Shown piece after piece: positions 53,662-63,591 of a DNA stretch of 64,000 nt. The notes beneath the pieces are model-generated. The model saw only the letters and a program-made list of their open reading frames with translations. It did no database searches and was not told where the DNA came from. This DNA is from a virus. The translations under genes and the position numbers were made by a program. How positions within the stretch are numbered: position 1 is the first letter of the stretch; each line of letters opens with the position of its first letter. Location: the IMG/VR virus record IMGVR_UViG_3300041402_000314, positions 1 to 64,000 of that record. The stretch is one strand, 5' to 3'.

Positions 53662-54414
53662 ATGATTGAAAAAACTAGAGTAGTAGAAATTAGGAAGGGA
53701 GGTGAGTTATTTTATACAGATTGGGAAGATGGGGAATGGATTGAAACGAACGTAACAGAAACTATAAATAATCATTTATTTGACCCATGTTATTTCGCAG
53801 ATGATCTAATATTAAAGGATATATTCGATGTGGTAGAACCTAACATCGATCTATTTAAGATCATGATGCCATATGAGCAAATAGATAAAATAATAACGGA
53901 ATCTAAAACAGCTTGTTCTCCTGAAAACAACGAAAAACAAGACATTAGCCTATTGTTGGGTTGGTGTGTAGAACATGAGAAAGAGTTCAAGGAATTAGCA
54001 GTTCACACCACGTTCGATGGTGTTACCCATGAAGACAGAGAACAGGAAATAGAAGGTGATATAGGCAATGGTAGAATAGGTTTAGATTTTCTTCCTGCTA
54101 ATCATCTCATCGACTGTGAAATAAGACAGAATACGAGATTTGATGTCTGGGGCGGAATCGGATATGGTATAGAAGTGTCTAAAGAGCCTCTTATGCGGTT
54201 AGATTGTAAAAGTTTTACCTTGCTGGAAGTCATTTATGGGATTTTCTTCGAACTTTCCTTTCACGGTCCTCCAAGAGAGCGAGAGAGAAGAGGAAACGAA
54301 TTAGTAGAAACCATCAAGAAAGCAGAAGCGGATATGGCAGAAGGTAGGCTTAAAAGTATGACGATGGAAGAATTTGAAGATAAATATAAAGACTTATTAG
54401 GAGAAGATGAATAA
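53662..54414 (+). CDS. unknown conserved phage protein
   Basis: 250 aa, acidic. Ends in a charged helix ([18 protein letters not shown]). No motif recognised. Shares a base with the dUTPase start, so probably coupled to it. Confidence 0.65.
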   Translation: MIEKTRVVEIRKGGELFYTDWEDGEWIETNVTETINNHLFDPCYFADDLILKDIFDVVEPNIDLFKIMMPYEQIDKIITESKTACSPENNEKQDISLLLGWCVEHEKEFKELAVHTTFDGVTHEDREQEIEGDIGNGRIGLDFLPANHLIDCEIRQNTRFDVWGGIGYGIEVSKEPLMRLDCKSFTLLEVIYGIFFELSFHGPPRERERRGNELVETIKKAEADMAEGRLKSMTMEEFEDKYKDLLGEDE

Positions 54415-54842
54415 TGGATTTAAAAATAGTATATCATAGTAAAGAGTTGGTGAAGATAGTAAAAGAAGATCATGGAGATTGGATAGATTTGAGATCGGCA
54501 GAAACCGTGACCCTCAAAAAAGGTGAGTTCAAATACATTAGTTTGGGTATCTCGATTCATTTACCTGAAGGATATGAAGCGAATGTCGTGCCTAGAAGCA
54601 GCACATTCAAAAATTTCAAAATCATTCAGACTAATCATATGGGTGTGATCGATGAAACTTATTGTGGTAATGATGACATCTGGCATATGCCTGTTTATGC
54701 AATAGAAGATACCGTTATCAGCTTCAATGATAGGATTTGTCAGTTCAGAATCAATAAAAAACAGCCTCATATAACCTTCGATGAAGTAGAGAATCTTGAT
54801 AATGAATCTCGTGGTGGTTTGGGAAGTACAGGCATAAAATAG
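54414..54842 (+). CDS. dut: dUTPase
   Basis: 142 aa. The five dUTPase motifs are present: [32 protein letters not shown] and RGGLGSTG. Hydrolyses dUTP to dUMP and keeps uracil out of DNA; supplies the dTTP route. Confidence 0.93.
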   Translation: MDLKIVYHSKELVKIVKEDHGDWIDLRSAETVTLKKGEFKYISLGISIHLPEGYEANVVPRSSTFKNFKIIQTNHMGVIDETYCGNDDIWHMPVYAIEDTVISFNDRICQFRINKKQPHITFDEVENLDNESRGGLGSTGIK

Positions 54843-54844
54843 GA

Positions 54845-54852
54845 TATAAATA
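54845..54852 (+). promoter_or_regulatory. T4-type late promoter
   Basis: Rightward TATAAATA then ATTTATAT, 20 bases before the 58-aa gene. Confidence 0.6.
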
Positions 54853-54871
54853 ATTTATATAGGGAGTAGAA

Positions 54872-55048
54872 ATGACTACAGAAAAAATTGATTTTTTGTT
54901 AACCGAATTACAAGATTATGAAGATAGATTAACCGAATGGGAAAACGATTTTATTGATCACGTTATTGATGACTTTGAAATACAAGGACATTTGACCGAA
55001 TCGCAAGTAGAAAAGATAACCCAGATACATCATAAATTAAATATATAG
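54872..55048 (+). CDS. 58-aa unknown protein
   Basis: MTTEKIDFLLTELQDYEDRL, helical acidic. Ends in TAG, followed two codons later by TAA in the same frame. No family. Confidence 0.6.
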   Translation: MTTEKIDFLLTELQDYEDRLTEWENDFIDHVIDDFEIQGHLTESQVEKITQIHHKLNI

Positions 55049-55063
55049 AAGGAGTAAGGCTGT

Positions 55064-56953
55064 ATGGATTTATACCAACAAGTAATTTACAAATCAAAAT
55101 ATTCTAGGTGGCTAGAATCAGAAAAGAGAAGGGAAACATGGGACGAAACTGTAGATAGATATATTGATTTCTTTAAGGCTAAATTTGAAGACACTAAAGG
55201 CATTCCTTGGAAAGATTTGAGAACAGCTATTTTCAATCTTGAAGTAATGCCGTCAATGAGAGCTTTGATGACGGCTGGAAAGGCTCTTGATAGAGATAAT
55301 GTAGCTGGTTATAACTGCTCTTATATAGTTATTGACTCGCCTAGAGCCTTTGATGAGGCTCTATATATTTTATGTTGTGGAACAGGCGTGGGCTTCTCAG
55401 CGGAACGTCAATATGTATCCCAACTTCCTATCATCTCTGAAGATTTTCATGAAACTGATAGCGTTATTGTAGTAAAGGACTCTAAAATAGGATGGGCTTC
55501 TGCATTCAGGGAATTACTTTCTCTGTTATGGATAGGCCAAATTCCTAAATGGGATACGTCTAAAATAAGACCTGCTGGCGCGAAGCTGAAAACCTTTGGT
55601 GGTAGAGCATCTGGACCAGCACCTTTGGAAGACCTCTTTAGGTTTTCTGTGGCTATGTTTAAGAATGCTCAAGGTAGAAAACTCTCATCTATCGAATGCC
55701 ATGATTTGATGTGTAAGGTTGCCGATATAGTGGTTGTCGGTGGAGTAAGAAGATCAGCTCTTATATCTCTTTCTAATCTATCGGATGATAAAATAAGAGT
55801 GGCTAAACATGGACAATGGTGGGTAGATAATCCTCAGAGACAATTGGCTAATAATTCTGCGGTCTATACCGAGAGACCTGATAGTGGAATATTCATGAAT
55901 GAGTGGTTAGCATTATATGATAGTAAAAGTGGTGAACGTGGTATTGTAAATAGACAGGGATTGAAGAAACAGGCTAAGAAGACCGAGCGTAGAGATATTA
56001 ATCATGATTTCGGTGTTAATCCTTGTGGTGAAATCATTTTGCGACCATATCAGTTCTGTAATCTAACTGAAGTTGTGATCAGGCCAGAAGATACTAGAGA
56101 AACATTGGAAAGAAAGGTAAGGCTGGCTTCTATTCTCGGTACTATTCAAGCAAGTCAGGTTAATTTTAGGTATCTAAGAGCTATCTGGAAGAGAAATACT
56201 GAAGAGGAAGCACTATTAGGCTTATCCTTCACTGGAATAATGGATAACCTTCATACGGCAAATAGAGGTGATACCGCTAAAGAGCTGGCTATAGACCTTG
56301 ATTATTTAAAGAATTATGCTATTGAAGTCAATCAGAAATTTGCTAAGAAGATAGGTGTAAATCCTGCTACTTCTGTTACTGCGGTAAAGCCTTCAGGAAC
56401 AGTTTCACAGCTCGTAGATTCTGCATCTGGTATTCATCCTAGATTTGCACCACATTACATTAGGAGAATTCGTTTAGATAAGAAAGACCCTATCTGTCAG
56501 GTGTTGAAGGAACATAATATACCTGTCGAGGATGATGAGATGTCTCCTACTAATTATGTGTTTTCATTTCCTCGTAAATGTCATGAAGATTCTGCATTCG
56601 TAAAAGATTTTTCTGCTATCAAACAGTTAAATCATTGGCTTCTTTATAAGCAACAATGGTGTGAACATAATCCATCTGTTACCATTTATGTTAATGAAGA
56701 TGAATGGATGAAAGTCGGAGCATGGGTATATGATAACTTTGACGAGGTAGGTGGTTTGTCTTTCTTCCCCACATCTAATTCTACTAACAAACAACAGCCA
56801 TATACTGAGATCAATAAGGAAGAGTATGAAGAAGCTGCTGCTAAAATGCCTGAAGTTATTAATTGGGATTTGTTAAGTGAGTATGAAAAGGAAGATATGA
56901 CTGAGAGCCAACAGACTTTGGCGTGTACTGGAGCTGGTGGTTGTGAGATATAA
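55064..56953 (+). CDS. nrdJ: class II (B12-dependent) ribonucleotide reductase
   Basis: 629 aa. NCSYIVIDSPRAFDEALYIL, CCGTGVGFSAE, NPCGEIILRPYQFCNL and KPSGTVSQLVDSASGIHPR are class II ribonucleoside-triphosphate-reductase signatures; the C-terminus has two Cys (LACTGAGGCEI). Class II enzymes need adenosylcobalamin and no second subunit, so they work with or without oxygen. T4 itself uses class I and III, so this is a notable difference. Confidence 0.92.
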   Translation: MDLYQQVIYKSKYSRWLESEKRRETWDETVDRYIDFFKAKFEDTKGIPWKDLRTAIFNLEVMPSMRALMTAGKALDRDNVAGYNCSYIVIDSPRAFDEALYILCCGTGVGFSAERQYVSQLPIISEDFHETDSVIVVKDSKIGWASAFRELLSLLWIGQIPKWDTSKIRPAGAKLKTFGGRASGPAPLEDLFRFSVAMFKNAQGRKLSSIECHDLMCKVADIVVVGGVRRSALISLSNLSDDKIRVAKHGQWWVDNPQRQLANNSAVYTERPDSGIFMNEWLALYDSKSGERGIVNRQGLKKQAKKTERRDINHDFGVNPCGEIILRPYQFCNLTEVVIRPEDTRETLERKVRLASILGTIQASQVNFRYLRAIWKRNTEEEALLGLSFTGIMDNLHTANRGDTAKELAIDLDYLKNYAIEVNQKFAKKIGVNPATSVTAVKPSGTVSQLVDSASGIHPRFAPHYIRRIRLDKKDPICQVLKEHNIPVEDDEMSPTNYVFSFPRKCHEDSAFVKDFSAIKQLNHWLLYKQQWCEHNPSVTIYVNEDEWMKVGAWVYDNFDEVGGLSFFPTSNSTNKQQPYTEINKEEYEEAAAKMPEVINWDLLSEYEKEDMTESQQTLACTGAGGCEI

Positions 56954-56985
56954 ATCCGAAAATCATAAATAATTAAGAGAGTGAT

Positions 56986-57282
56986 ATGATAAAGCTAAAA
57001 AATAATTGGAATCTTAACATAGGCTTGGTTAGAGTCCGAGAAAATCTTTATAAAGTCATACTAGATGAAAATAGTCATTATTTCTCTAAGGGATATGACG
57101 CAATGGACTTGAATACCATAATCTCTATCGGTTTCGAGGGAGGCACTAAATTATATGTCGGTGAACATATCGAAACGATAGAAGAGAAGGTCATAGCCCA
57201 AACAGAAGATGAAGATAACGTAGTAGAATATCATATTACTTTCAAAGGAGAAGTGCCTAAAGAAATAATAGCAGAGGAATGA
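56986..57282 (+). CDS. unknown protein
   Basis: 98 aa (MIKLKNNWNLNIGLVRVREN), beta-rich; acidic tail. No family. Confidence 0.6.
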   Translation: MIKLKNNWNLNIGLVRVRENLYKVILDENSHYFSKGYDAMDLNTIISIGFEGGTKLYVGEHIETIEEKVIAQTEDEDNVVEYHITFKGEVPKEIIAEE

Positions 57283-57286
57283 AACT

Positions 57287-57586
57287 ATGGAAAAGGAAGG
57301 AAAGAAGAAAAGGAAAGTAAAGGTTCCTGTAAATCAGAAAAAGGAAGTCACTTTTGTAGATATAGAGCCTAAATTCGTGGGAGTTAAAGATAGTTACTTA
57401 CCTCACGTACTAGTTAAGTTGGATATCTGTTCGAGTAATAGTGAAGCTAGACAATATATCAGGTCTAAAGGCGTACTCTTAAACAGTGTCCAGACTAATA
57501 GCTGTGATGCCGTTTCAGAGGGTCTTAAGATAGAGCAGTTTGAATTGGCGGTGGACGGTGGACTATATCATATTTTTTTGATATAG
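57287..57586 (+). CDS. S4-domain RNA-binding protein
   Basis: 99 aa. Basic N-terminus (KKKRKVKVPVNQKK), then LVKLDICSSNSEARQYIRSK and GVLLNS, an S4 RNA-binding domain as in TyrRS tails and rRNA-modifying enzymes. May bind RNA or a tRNA; partner unknown. Stop lies in a hairpin. Confidence 0.78.
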   Translation: MEKEGKKKRKVKVPVNQKKEVTFVDIEPKFVGVKDSYLPHVLVKLDICSSNSEARQYIRSKGVLLNSVQTNSCDAVSEGLKIEQFELAVDGGLYHIFLI

Positions 57587-57597
57587 TCAACCACCAA
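57553..57597 (+). terminator. hairpin at the end of the 99-aa gene
   Basis: GGTGG-ACTATATCA pairs with TGATATAGT-CCACC (9+ bp, A/T-rich loop). Terminates the preceding transcript; the polymerase promoter starts at once. Confidence 0.7.
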
Positions 57598-57598
57598 T

Positions 57599-57628
57599 TT
57601 GACAAAACAGCTCCGAATCTGTTATAAT
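57599..57628 (+). promoter_or_regulatory. sigma-70-type promoter
   Basis: TTGACA (57599-57604), 18 bp, TATAAT (57623-57628), rightward, for the DNA polymerase operon. Confidence 0.87.
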
Positions 57629-57658
57629 GTTAGTTTAATTTGAGGAGTAAAATAGTTT

Positions 57659-60214
57659 ATGAGTTATGCCAATGTATATTTTGCCAGAAAGAAAACTGGT
57701 GATACGATTTATTTGTATGAATATGATAAAAATGGACAAAGACAGTTAAGAGAAGAAGAGTATGAATCCTATTGCTACATCCCAAGTGATGATGGTGATT
57801 ATAAAGATTTGTTCGGAAATCGTTGCAAGAAGAAAGTTTTTGATAGCTATTATGGTGATCAAAGGCCATACGTGAAAGATAAAACCACTTATGAAGGAGA
57901 TATACCACCCGAAGACAGGTTCTTAATAGACAATTACCATGATAAGAATCTACTAGAAACCATCCCAAAATTACAGGTTCATACCATAGACATCGAAACC
58001 GACTCCTGTGGTGGTATGTCTACTGCTTCTAGGATAGAAGATGAGATACTTCTCATCACTGTCTATTCTAATGTTACTAAAAAATATCATGTTTTCGGTG
58101 TAAAGGACTATACCCCAGAAGCGGATAATGTCGAATATAATTACTGTGAAGATGAGAGAGAACTACTTAAGAAATATTTTAAGTGGCATACTCAGAATTT
58201 CCCAGATGTTATAACTGGATGGAACAGTAAATGGTTCGATATACCTTACATTTTGGATAGAACTCTTCATTATAGCGAGAACATGCATAAAAGATATTCC
58301 CCTTTCAAAAACGTGAGAGAGTTGAACTTCGGAAATAAGGGATTTAATGATAGGGAATATGATATAGCAGGTATAACACAACTCGACTATCTTGATCTGT
58401 ATAAGGAATTTTCCATCAATGAATCAGAGTCTTATAAGCTTAACCATATTACTCATTTAGAACTAGGTGAAGAAAAGCTTAAGTTCGACGGCACTCTTTT
58501 TGACCTATGGAAGACAGATTGGAAGAAATATGTTGATTATAACATAAAAGACGTGGAACTTGTTAAGAAACTAGATGATAAACTGGCCTTCATCGATCTG
58601 ATTCAAGTACAGGCTTATATCTGTAAAGTTCCTCTGAAAAAGGTAAGTTCCTCCATAAAGAAGTTTGATAACTATCTGATGACTACATTGAAATCTCGTA
58701 AAATTGTGTTGCCTACTCTCAAGAGAAAAAGTAAGCAAGATTTTATAGGTGGATATGTGGCGAAACCACAAAGAGGATTCTATGCACATATAACCAGTTT
58801 TGACTTCAGGGCGTTGTATCCACATATTATATTTGCCCTGAATCTCTCTCCTGAGACGTTTGTTGGAGTTATCCTTGATGACATAGGCCAACCTTTTAGA
58901 GAGTTGGATATGGGCAAGATATGGGACGATAATGAGTATATTATTGTAGATCGTAAGAAGAATGAAAAGACGGTCAATGGTCTTAAGCTGAAGAAGTGGA
59001 TAAGGAAGAAGAAATACATGCTTTCCCCAAATGGTCTTATGTTCAAATCAGAAGAAGGATTTCTCCCTAAAGTAGTGCAAGGTGTCTTTAGTAAGAGAAA
59101 AGAATATAAGAAAATCATGCAACAACATAAGATGCAATACGAGAAGACCCAAAGCCAAGAAGATGCAGATTTGGCTCATAAGTATGATTTGTATCAGTAC
59201 GCTATGAAGATATTCGCTAACTCCATATATGGCATCATGGGTAACGCAAATTTCCGATTCTTTAATCCAGACTTCGCGGAAGCTATTACCTTAACAGGTA
59301 GGAAGGTTATCATATACTCTTCTGATAAAACCAATGAGTTATTTAAGGAAAAATTTGATTTGGATTATGACGCTGTTGTGTATGGAGACACAGATAGTAT
59401 ATATGTTAACTACCTACCAGTAGTAGAAAAATTCGGTCTCGAAAAAGACACTCTGATATCAGGCATAAATACTTTTAATGAAGAAACCATGCAGCCTTTT
59501 TTCGATGAGATATTTGATGAATTTTCAATGAATCTCATGAATACAGGCAAGAACTGGTTCGAGCTTGAGAGAGAATCTATCTCCACTGGTGCTATCTTCA
59601 TTGAGCCTAAGAAGTATTGCTGTCGTGTTATAGATGAGGAGTATACTACCTTTGCCGAGCCTAAGTTAAAAGTCAAAGGCATGGAAATAGTCAGGAGTTC
59701 TACACCAGCATTTTGTAGGGAAAAGATTAAGGAAGTTGTGAACCTGATAATAGATACGATGGATAGACAAAAGGTAATAGATGATATCCGAGATATCAGA
59801 CTGGATTTCTACAAACAGGACATTGAAGATATTGCTTTTCCTAGAGGAGTTAAGACTATAGATAAATATCTGGGTAGTCGAGGAAATATACTGAGTGGAT
59901 GTACTATTCAAGCAAGAGCCTCGATAAATTTCAACAATTTACTCAATCGTTTTGAAGTCAATGGGAAGTATACTGAGATACACCAAGGAGATAAGATAAA
60001 GTTCATATATATGAAAGAATCGAATACCGTTTTAACTGGTCAGAATATAATAGGATTCTCTGAGGTTTTACCAGAAGAATTTGGGCTTCATAAGTTCATA
60101 GATAAAGATACACAGTTTGAGAAATCATTCATGGGTCCAATCAAGAAACTTTTTGATGCGGTTGGTTTCGGTTATCCTAATATTGATGTTACTAACATGG
60201 AGGAATTTTTCTAG
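57659..60214 (+). CDS. 43: family B DNA polymerase (gp43 type)
   Basis: 851 aa. 3'-5' exonuclease motif DIETDS at 111, NSKWFDIPYIL and Tyr-rich ExoIII region; polymerase motifs DFRALYPHI (A), KIFANSIYGIMGN (B) and YGDTDSIYV (C, ~578). T4 gp43 is 898 aa. The motif A Ser is Ala. Ends in TAG. Confidence 0.96.
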   Translation: MSYANVYFARKKTGDTIYLYEYDKNGQRQLREEEYESYCYIPSDDGDYKDLFGNRCKKKVFDSYYGDQRPYVKDKTTYEGDIPPEDRFLIDNYHDKNLLETIPKLQVHTIDIETDSCGGMSTASRIEDEILLITVYSNVTKKYHVFGVKDYTPEADNVEYNYCEDERELLKKYFKWHTQNFPDVITGWNSKWFDIPYILDRTLHYSENMHKRYSPFKNVRELNFGNKGFNDREYDIAGITQLDYLDLYKEFSINESESYKLNHITHLELGEEKLKFDGTLFDLWKTDWKKYVDYNIKDVELVKKLDDKLAFIDLIQVQAYICKVPLKKVSSSIKKFDNYLMTTLKSRKIVLPTLKRKSKQDFIGGYVAKPQRGFYAHITSFDFRALYPHIIFALNLSPETFVGVILDDIGQPFRELDMGKIWDDNEYIIVDRKKNEKTVNGLKLKKWIRKKKYMLSPNGLMFKSEEGFLPKVVQGVFSKRKEYKKIMQQHKMQYEKTQSQEDADLAHKYDLYQYAMKIFANSIYGIMGNANFRFFNPDFAEAITLTGRKVIIYSSDKTNELFKEKFDLDYDAVVYGDTDSIYVNYLPVVEKFGLEKDTLISGINTFNEETMQPFFDEIFDEFSMNLMNTGKNWFELERESISTGAIFIEPKKYCCRVIDEEYTTFAEPKLKVKGMEIVRSSTPAFCREKIKEVVNLIIDTMDRQKVIDDIRDIRLDFYKQDIEDIAFPRGVKTIDKYLGSRGNILSGCTIQARASINFNNLLNRFEVNGKYTEIHQGDKIKFIYMKESNTVLTGQNIIGFSEVLPEEFGLHKFIDKDTQFEKSFMGPIKKLFDAVGFGYPNIDVTNMEEFF

Positions 60215-60226
60215 TGGAGGATGTGA

Positions 60227-60553
60227 ATGAGTAAGAAAATAGAAGAGATAATAAAGGTTAGCACTTCGGGTTTGTTGGAGAGATTTTATGGTGATTATAA
60301 TGACATCATAACTAGAAAGACTATTACATCACAAGTCGATGATTTTTTAGAGTCATTAGAAATAAATGATTATGAAATCGTGTGTAATGATACCAACAAC
60401 CCTGCTAAAATGATCGATGAGAATAAACTTTTATTGGAAATATATATTCAATATCAAAACGATGAAGAGTATAAGAAATATAGATTTGAAATGAGCAGGG
60501 AAGGTGCAGACTTTTCAGAATTATTAGACAAAACGGAGGAAGTAAATGGGTAA
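60227..60553 (+). CDS. tail-sheath C-terminal-domain-like protein
   Basis: 108 aa. NDYEIVCNDTNNPAKMIDEN and LLLEIYIQYQ resemble the C-terminal domain of tail sheath proteins, here as a separate small protein. Function unclear; sits between DNA polymerase and UvsX. Confidence 0.55.
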   Translation: MSKKIEEIIKVSTSGLLERFYGDYNDIITRKTITSQVDDFLESLEINDYEIVCNDTNNPAKMIDENKLLLEIYIQYQNDEEYKKYRFEMSREGADFSELLDKTEEVNG

Positions 60554-61589
60554 ATTGTTAAAGAAGTTGAAGAAAATGAATGAGGAATCTGGAAATATGG
60601 TAACTAAGGGCATCGAGAATTATATTTCGACTGGTTCTTATGCGTTCAATGGCATACTTTCAGGAAAGTTGATCGATGGCGGTATCCCATGCGGAAGAGT
60701 AACAAGTATTATCGGTCAAAGTAGTTCTGGTAAGAGTCTTTTAGCTGGTATGATAAGTGCTAATGCTCAGAAGAAAAAATATGATGTTATTTGGCATGAC
60801 TCCGAAAAGGCTAATAGTGAACAGTTCATGGAAGGTGTGGGTTGTGAATGGGATAAAGTAGGCCATTCCGAGATATATACTCTCGAAGAATATAGAAATC
60901 AAATGTTCCAACTATTAAAAGAAGCTGAAACTGAAAAGAATCCTAAGTATCTATTTGTTCTCGATTCTCTTGGAAATCTGCCGACTAAGAAGGAATTATC
61001 GGATGCTGAAAAGGGTCATGATGCTATGGATATGGGTCTTAGAGCTAAGATCATTAAGAGTATGACTAGAATCCTTACTGGACATCTAGCTAAACTAGAC
61101 ATACCCTATCTCATACTTAATCATGGATATCAAGACCCTTCTAATCCTATGCAGAAGAGATTGAATCCTAGTGGTGGTCAAGGTGTTAAATACATCTCTA
61201 CTATTATGGCTGAAATGACAAAATCTAGGAAAAGAGATAGCCAGAAGCAGATAACAGGTAACATTTTTAAGATGACTACCACTAAAAACAGGTTAGTTCC
61301 TGAAGAGCAGACGGCAGAAGTCTTGATTGACTATGAAAAGGGTATTAATCCTTACTACGGTCTCTTGGCATATGCTATAGATTTTGGATTCATAAAGCAA
61401 ATAACCAAAATAAAGTATACTGTTAATCATATCGAAGGTAAGGAATTTAAGGTAAGTAATATCTATACTCCTGCTGTATGGGAGCCTATTATGGTAGAAC
61501 TGGATAAGTTATATCAGGAGAAGTATAAATTCTCCTCTATTGTTATGGATATGGATGGAAAAGAACCTGAATTGTTAGAAGAAGGTTAA
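60546..61589 (+). CDS. uvsX: UvsX recombinase
   Basis: 347 aa (T4 393). RecA-type: Walker A GQSSSGKS at 57-64, Walker B YLFVLDSLGNLP, NHGYQDP and NPSGGQGVKYIS (DNA loops). Pairs strands in recombination-dependent replication with UvsY, UvsW, gp46/47. Confidence 0.95.
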   Translation: MGKLLKKLKKMNEESGNMVTKGIENYISTGSYAFNGILSGKLIDGGIPCGRVTSIIGQSSSGKSLLAGMISANAQKKKYDVIWHDSEKANSEQFMEGVGCEWDKVGHSEIYTLEEYRNQMFQLLKEAETEKNPKYLFVLDSLGNLPTKKELSDAEKGHDAMDMGLRAKIIKSMTRILTGHLAKLDIPYLILNHGYQDPSNPMQKRLNPSGGQGVKYISTIMAEMTKSRKRDSQKQITGNIFKMTTTKNRLVPEEQTAEVLIDYEKGINPYYGLLAYAIDFGFIKQITKIKYTVNHIEGKEFKVSNIYTPAVWEPIMVELDKLYQEKYKFSSIVMDMDGKEPELLEEG

Positions 61590-62048
61590 ATGCGTTTCCT
61601 AGATAAAATATTCGGTAAGAAAAAGGCTGGAGAAACTTTCATAGGCGAGAGACCAGACCCTACGGATAATCCACCTACAGAAAGACCTACGCTTACTGAA
61701 GGAAATACGAAAGGTGGAAATGGTCATGTTAAGGAGACAGGGGTGAGAAAGAAACCAAATTCTCCGCCTCCGTCACCTACACCGAAGAAGAGAAAGAAGA
61801 AAACAATAACAACTAAGAAAAGGAGTGTGAAAAAGATGGCAGGGGAAATAGTATACGAATATGTACAATGTAAATGTGAGGACTGGAAGACCCATCTACC
61901 TCAAATAGTTGAGCAACAACAATACGCTGTAAAGGAGGGTAGAAAAAAAGGTATTAATTTGGCCTACAATATGAAACCTTTTGTGTTCTGTCCTTGGTGT
62001 GGCTATAAAAGATATCGTTCTAATCGAGGTAAAAAGGCTAGTAAATAA
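61590..62048 (+). CDS. Pro/Lys-rich protein with zinc motifs
   Basis: 152 aa. N-terminal half is Pro/Lys/Thr low complexity; then EYVQCKCEDW and FCPWCGYKRY form a zinc site. Follows uvsX directly. Function unknown. Confidence 0.6.
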   Translation: MRFLDKIFGKKKAGETFIGERPDPTDNPPTERPTLTEGNTKGGNGHVKETGVRKKPNSPPPSPTPKKRKKKTITTKKRSVKKMAGEIVYEYVQCKCEDWKTHLPQIVEQQQYAVKEGRKKGINLAYNMKPFVFCPWCGYKRYRSNRGKKASK

Positions 62049-62062
62049 GGAGAAAAAATATT

Positions 62063-62326
62063 ATGGAAGATGCTAAAGTATGTGCAGTAAAAGAAGATAA
62101 ACATAGAGATTTAGATAATGCTATTGGGTCTATGGATGATGTTATTCATCGAGCGTATAGTATACTTAGACGTATTCAAGATGCTAGTGATGGTGATAGT
62201 GAAGGTACGGCTGAATGTAAAACACCTAGTCTTAAAGAAGTCTTGGATTTTGGAGCGGATAGAATACGAGAAAAAAATGGGGAACTCCATAAAATATTAG
62301 ATGAGATAACAGATAACCTCTTTTAG
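62063..62326 (+). CDS. unknown helical protein, tandem paralogue 1
   Basis: 87 aa. HRDLDNAIGSMDDVIHRAYS ... CKTPSLKEVLDFGADRIR. Same framework as the next gene, so a tandem duplication. Confidence 0.62.
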   Translation: MEDAKVCAVKEDKHRDLDNAIGSMDDVIHRAYSILRRIQDASDGDSEGTAECKTPSLKEVLDFGADRIREKNGELHKILDEITDNLF

Positions 62327-62337
62327 GAGAATATATT

Positions 62338-62598
62338 ATGAATAAACCTGAAATTTTAGAGAATAAAGAAAATAAACATGTTGGCTTGAACGATGCTATT
62401 GATAATGTTGAGAGCATATTACATAGAGTTGAACGATTATATGAAAAAATTATGGAAATTTTACCAGAAGATAAGCCTTGCTCCGAAAAATTAAAACCTT
62501 CTCTTCATAATGTTCTTGAAGGCGGTGCTAAAAGACTTTATACTACAACGGATGAGATACATATGACGATCAATAAAATAGAAGATGTAATATTTTAA
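62338..62598 (+). CDS. unknown helical protein, tandem paralogue 2
   Basis: 86 aa. HVGLNDAIDNVESILHRVER ... LKPSLHNVLEGGAKRLYT lines up with the gene at 62063. Function unknown. Confidence 0.62.
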   Translation: MNKPEILENKENKHVGLNDAIDNVESILHRVERLYEKIMEILPEDKPCSEKLKPSLHNVLEGGAKRLYTTTDEIHMTINKIEDVIF

Positions 62599-62617
62599 AA
62601 ATAAAAATTAAATAAGC

Positions 62618-62646
62618 TTGACAAATCCTCCTAGAGTTGGTATAAT
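62618..62646 (+). promoter_or_regulatory. sigma-70-type promoter
   Basis: TTGACA (62618-62623), 17 bp, TATAAT (62641-62646), rightward, for the sigma factor gene. Confidence 0.87.
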
Positions 62647-62676
62647 ACTATCAATTATAGGAGGATTTTTTAATTT

Positions 62677-63591
62677 ATGGGAAGTTTTTATACTACTGAG
62701 ATAAGTAAATATTCGCCTCTTTCGAGAGAAGAGGAGAAAGAAATAGCAATAAGATACAAAAAAGAAGGACATGATGTTGATGCCAATAAACTCATTACTA
62801 GCAATCTTAGATATGTGGTAAGAGTAGCTAATAAACTTTCTGTACGTTATAGAGATGTTGATATATCGGAGTTGATTCAGGAAGGAAATATAGGTTTAAT
62901 GAAAGCATTGGAAAAGTTCGAGCCTGAGAAAGGATTTAAACTCATTACATATGCTAATCAATGGATATTAACGTATATGAAAAGATTTATAGCTAAGAAT
63001 AATAATATTTGTTCCGCTACATTTGAGAATAACTATGAGCGGTTGTTTATGAAATCTCAAGGCAAAACAAAAGCTATTCACGATATTGATATTGGTACTT
63101 ATGAAGAGACGAATTTCAATGCTCTATATACTAATTGTACTGCTGAAGATAGATTAGCTGAAAAGAACTGGTTAAGATCAGTTCACGAAATAACAGATGA
63201 TGTCAATGAAAAATATAGTTTCGTTATTAAAAATCGATTGATAAGCGATGTTCCTTTGAAATTGGATGATATAGCGGAACATTTTAACATCAGTCGATCG
63301 GGCGCACATGATCTTGAGAAAAGAATAAAAGATAATCTGAAGAAGAGATTTATGGAGAGTCCAGACATAATGGAGTTTTTGGGTGAAGATACGATAAAAG
63401 TAAATGTTGAAATGGAAACGGTCAGAAGAAAGAAGAAAAAAATAGGCCATATTATTGACGAATTTGATTTTGACTTAGCAAAAGAACTACTCAAGAAAGA
63501 AACTTATAAAACGGTAGCTGAAAAAATGGGTATATCTAGGGGTTATCTACACACAATCATAAATCGTAAAGGTAAGGGAGCTGTGAAATGA
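62677..63591 (+). CDS. sigma-70-family factor
   Basis: 304 aa. Region 2: RYVVRVANKLSVRYRDVDIS, ELIQEGNIGLMKALEKFEPE and FKLITYANQWI. A C-terminal HTH (KTVAEKMGISRGYLHTIINR) may act as region 4, and LKLDDIAEHFNISRSGAHDL as another HTH. Unlike gp55 it has a near-complete RpoH/RpoD-like architecture, so it could redirect host RNA polymerase to early or middle promoters. Under its own sigma-70-like promoter. Confidence 0.88.
   Translation: MGSFYTTEISKYSPLSREEEKEIAIRYKKEGHDVDANKLITSNLRYVVRVANKLSVRYRDVDISELIQEGNIGLMKALEKFEPEKGFKLITYANQWILTYMKRFIAKNNNICSATFENNYERLFMKSQGKTKAIHDIDIGTYEETNFNALYTNCTAEDRLAEKNWLRSVHEITDDVNEKYSFVIKNRLISDVPLKLDDIAEHFNISRSGAHDLEKRIKDNLKKRFMESPDIMEFLGEDTIKVNVEMETVRRKKKKIGHIIDEFDFDLAKELLKKETYKTVAEKMGISRGYLHTIINRKGKGAVK

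Noticed and set aside
57659-60214. Whole-genome recoding of TAG
   Set aside because: TAG ends the DNA polymerase and other genes at normal family length, and no long gene needs TAG as sense in this window.
55064-60214. Self-splicing intron in nrdJ or gene 43, common in T4 relatives
   Set aside because: Both reading frames are continuous, with family motifs at expected spacing.
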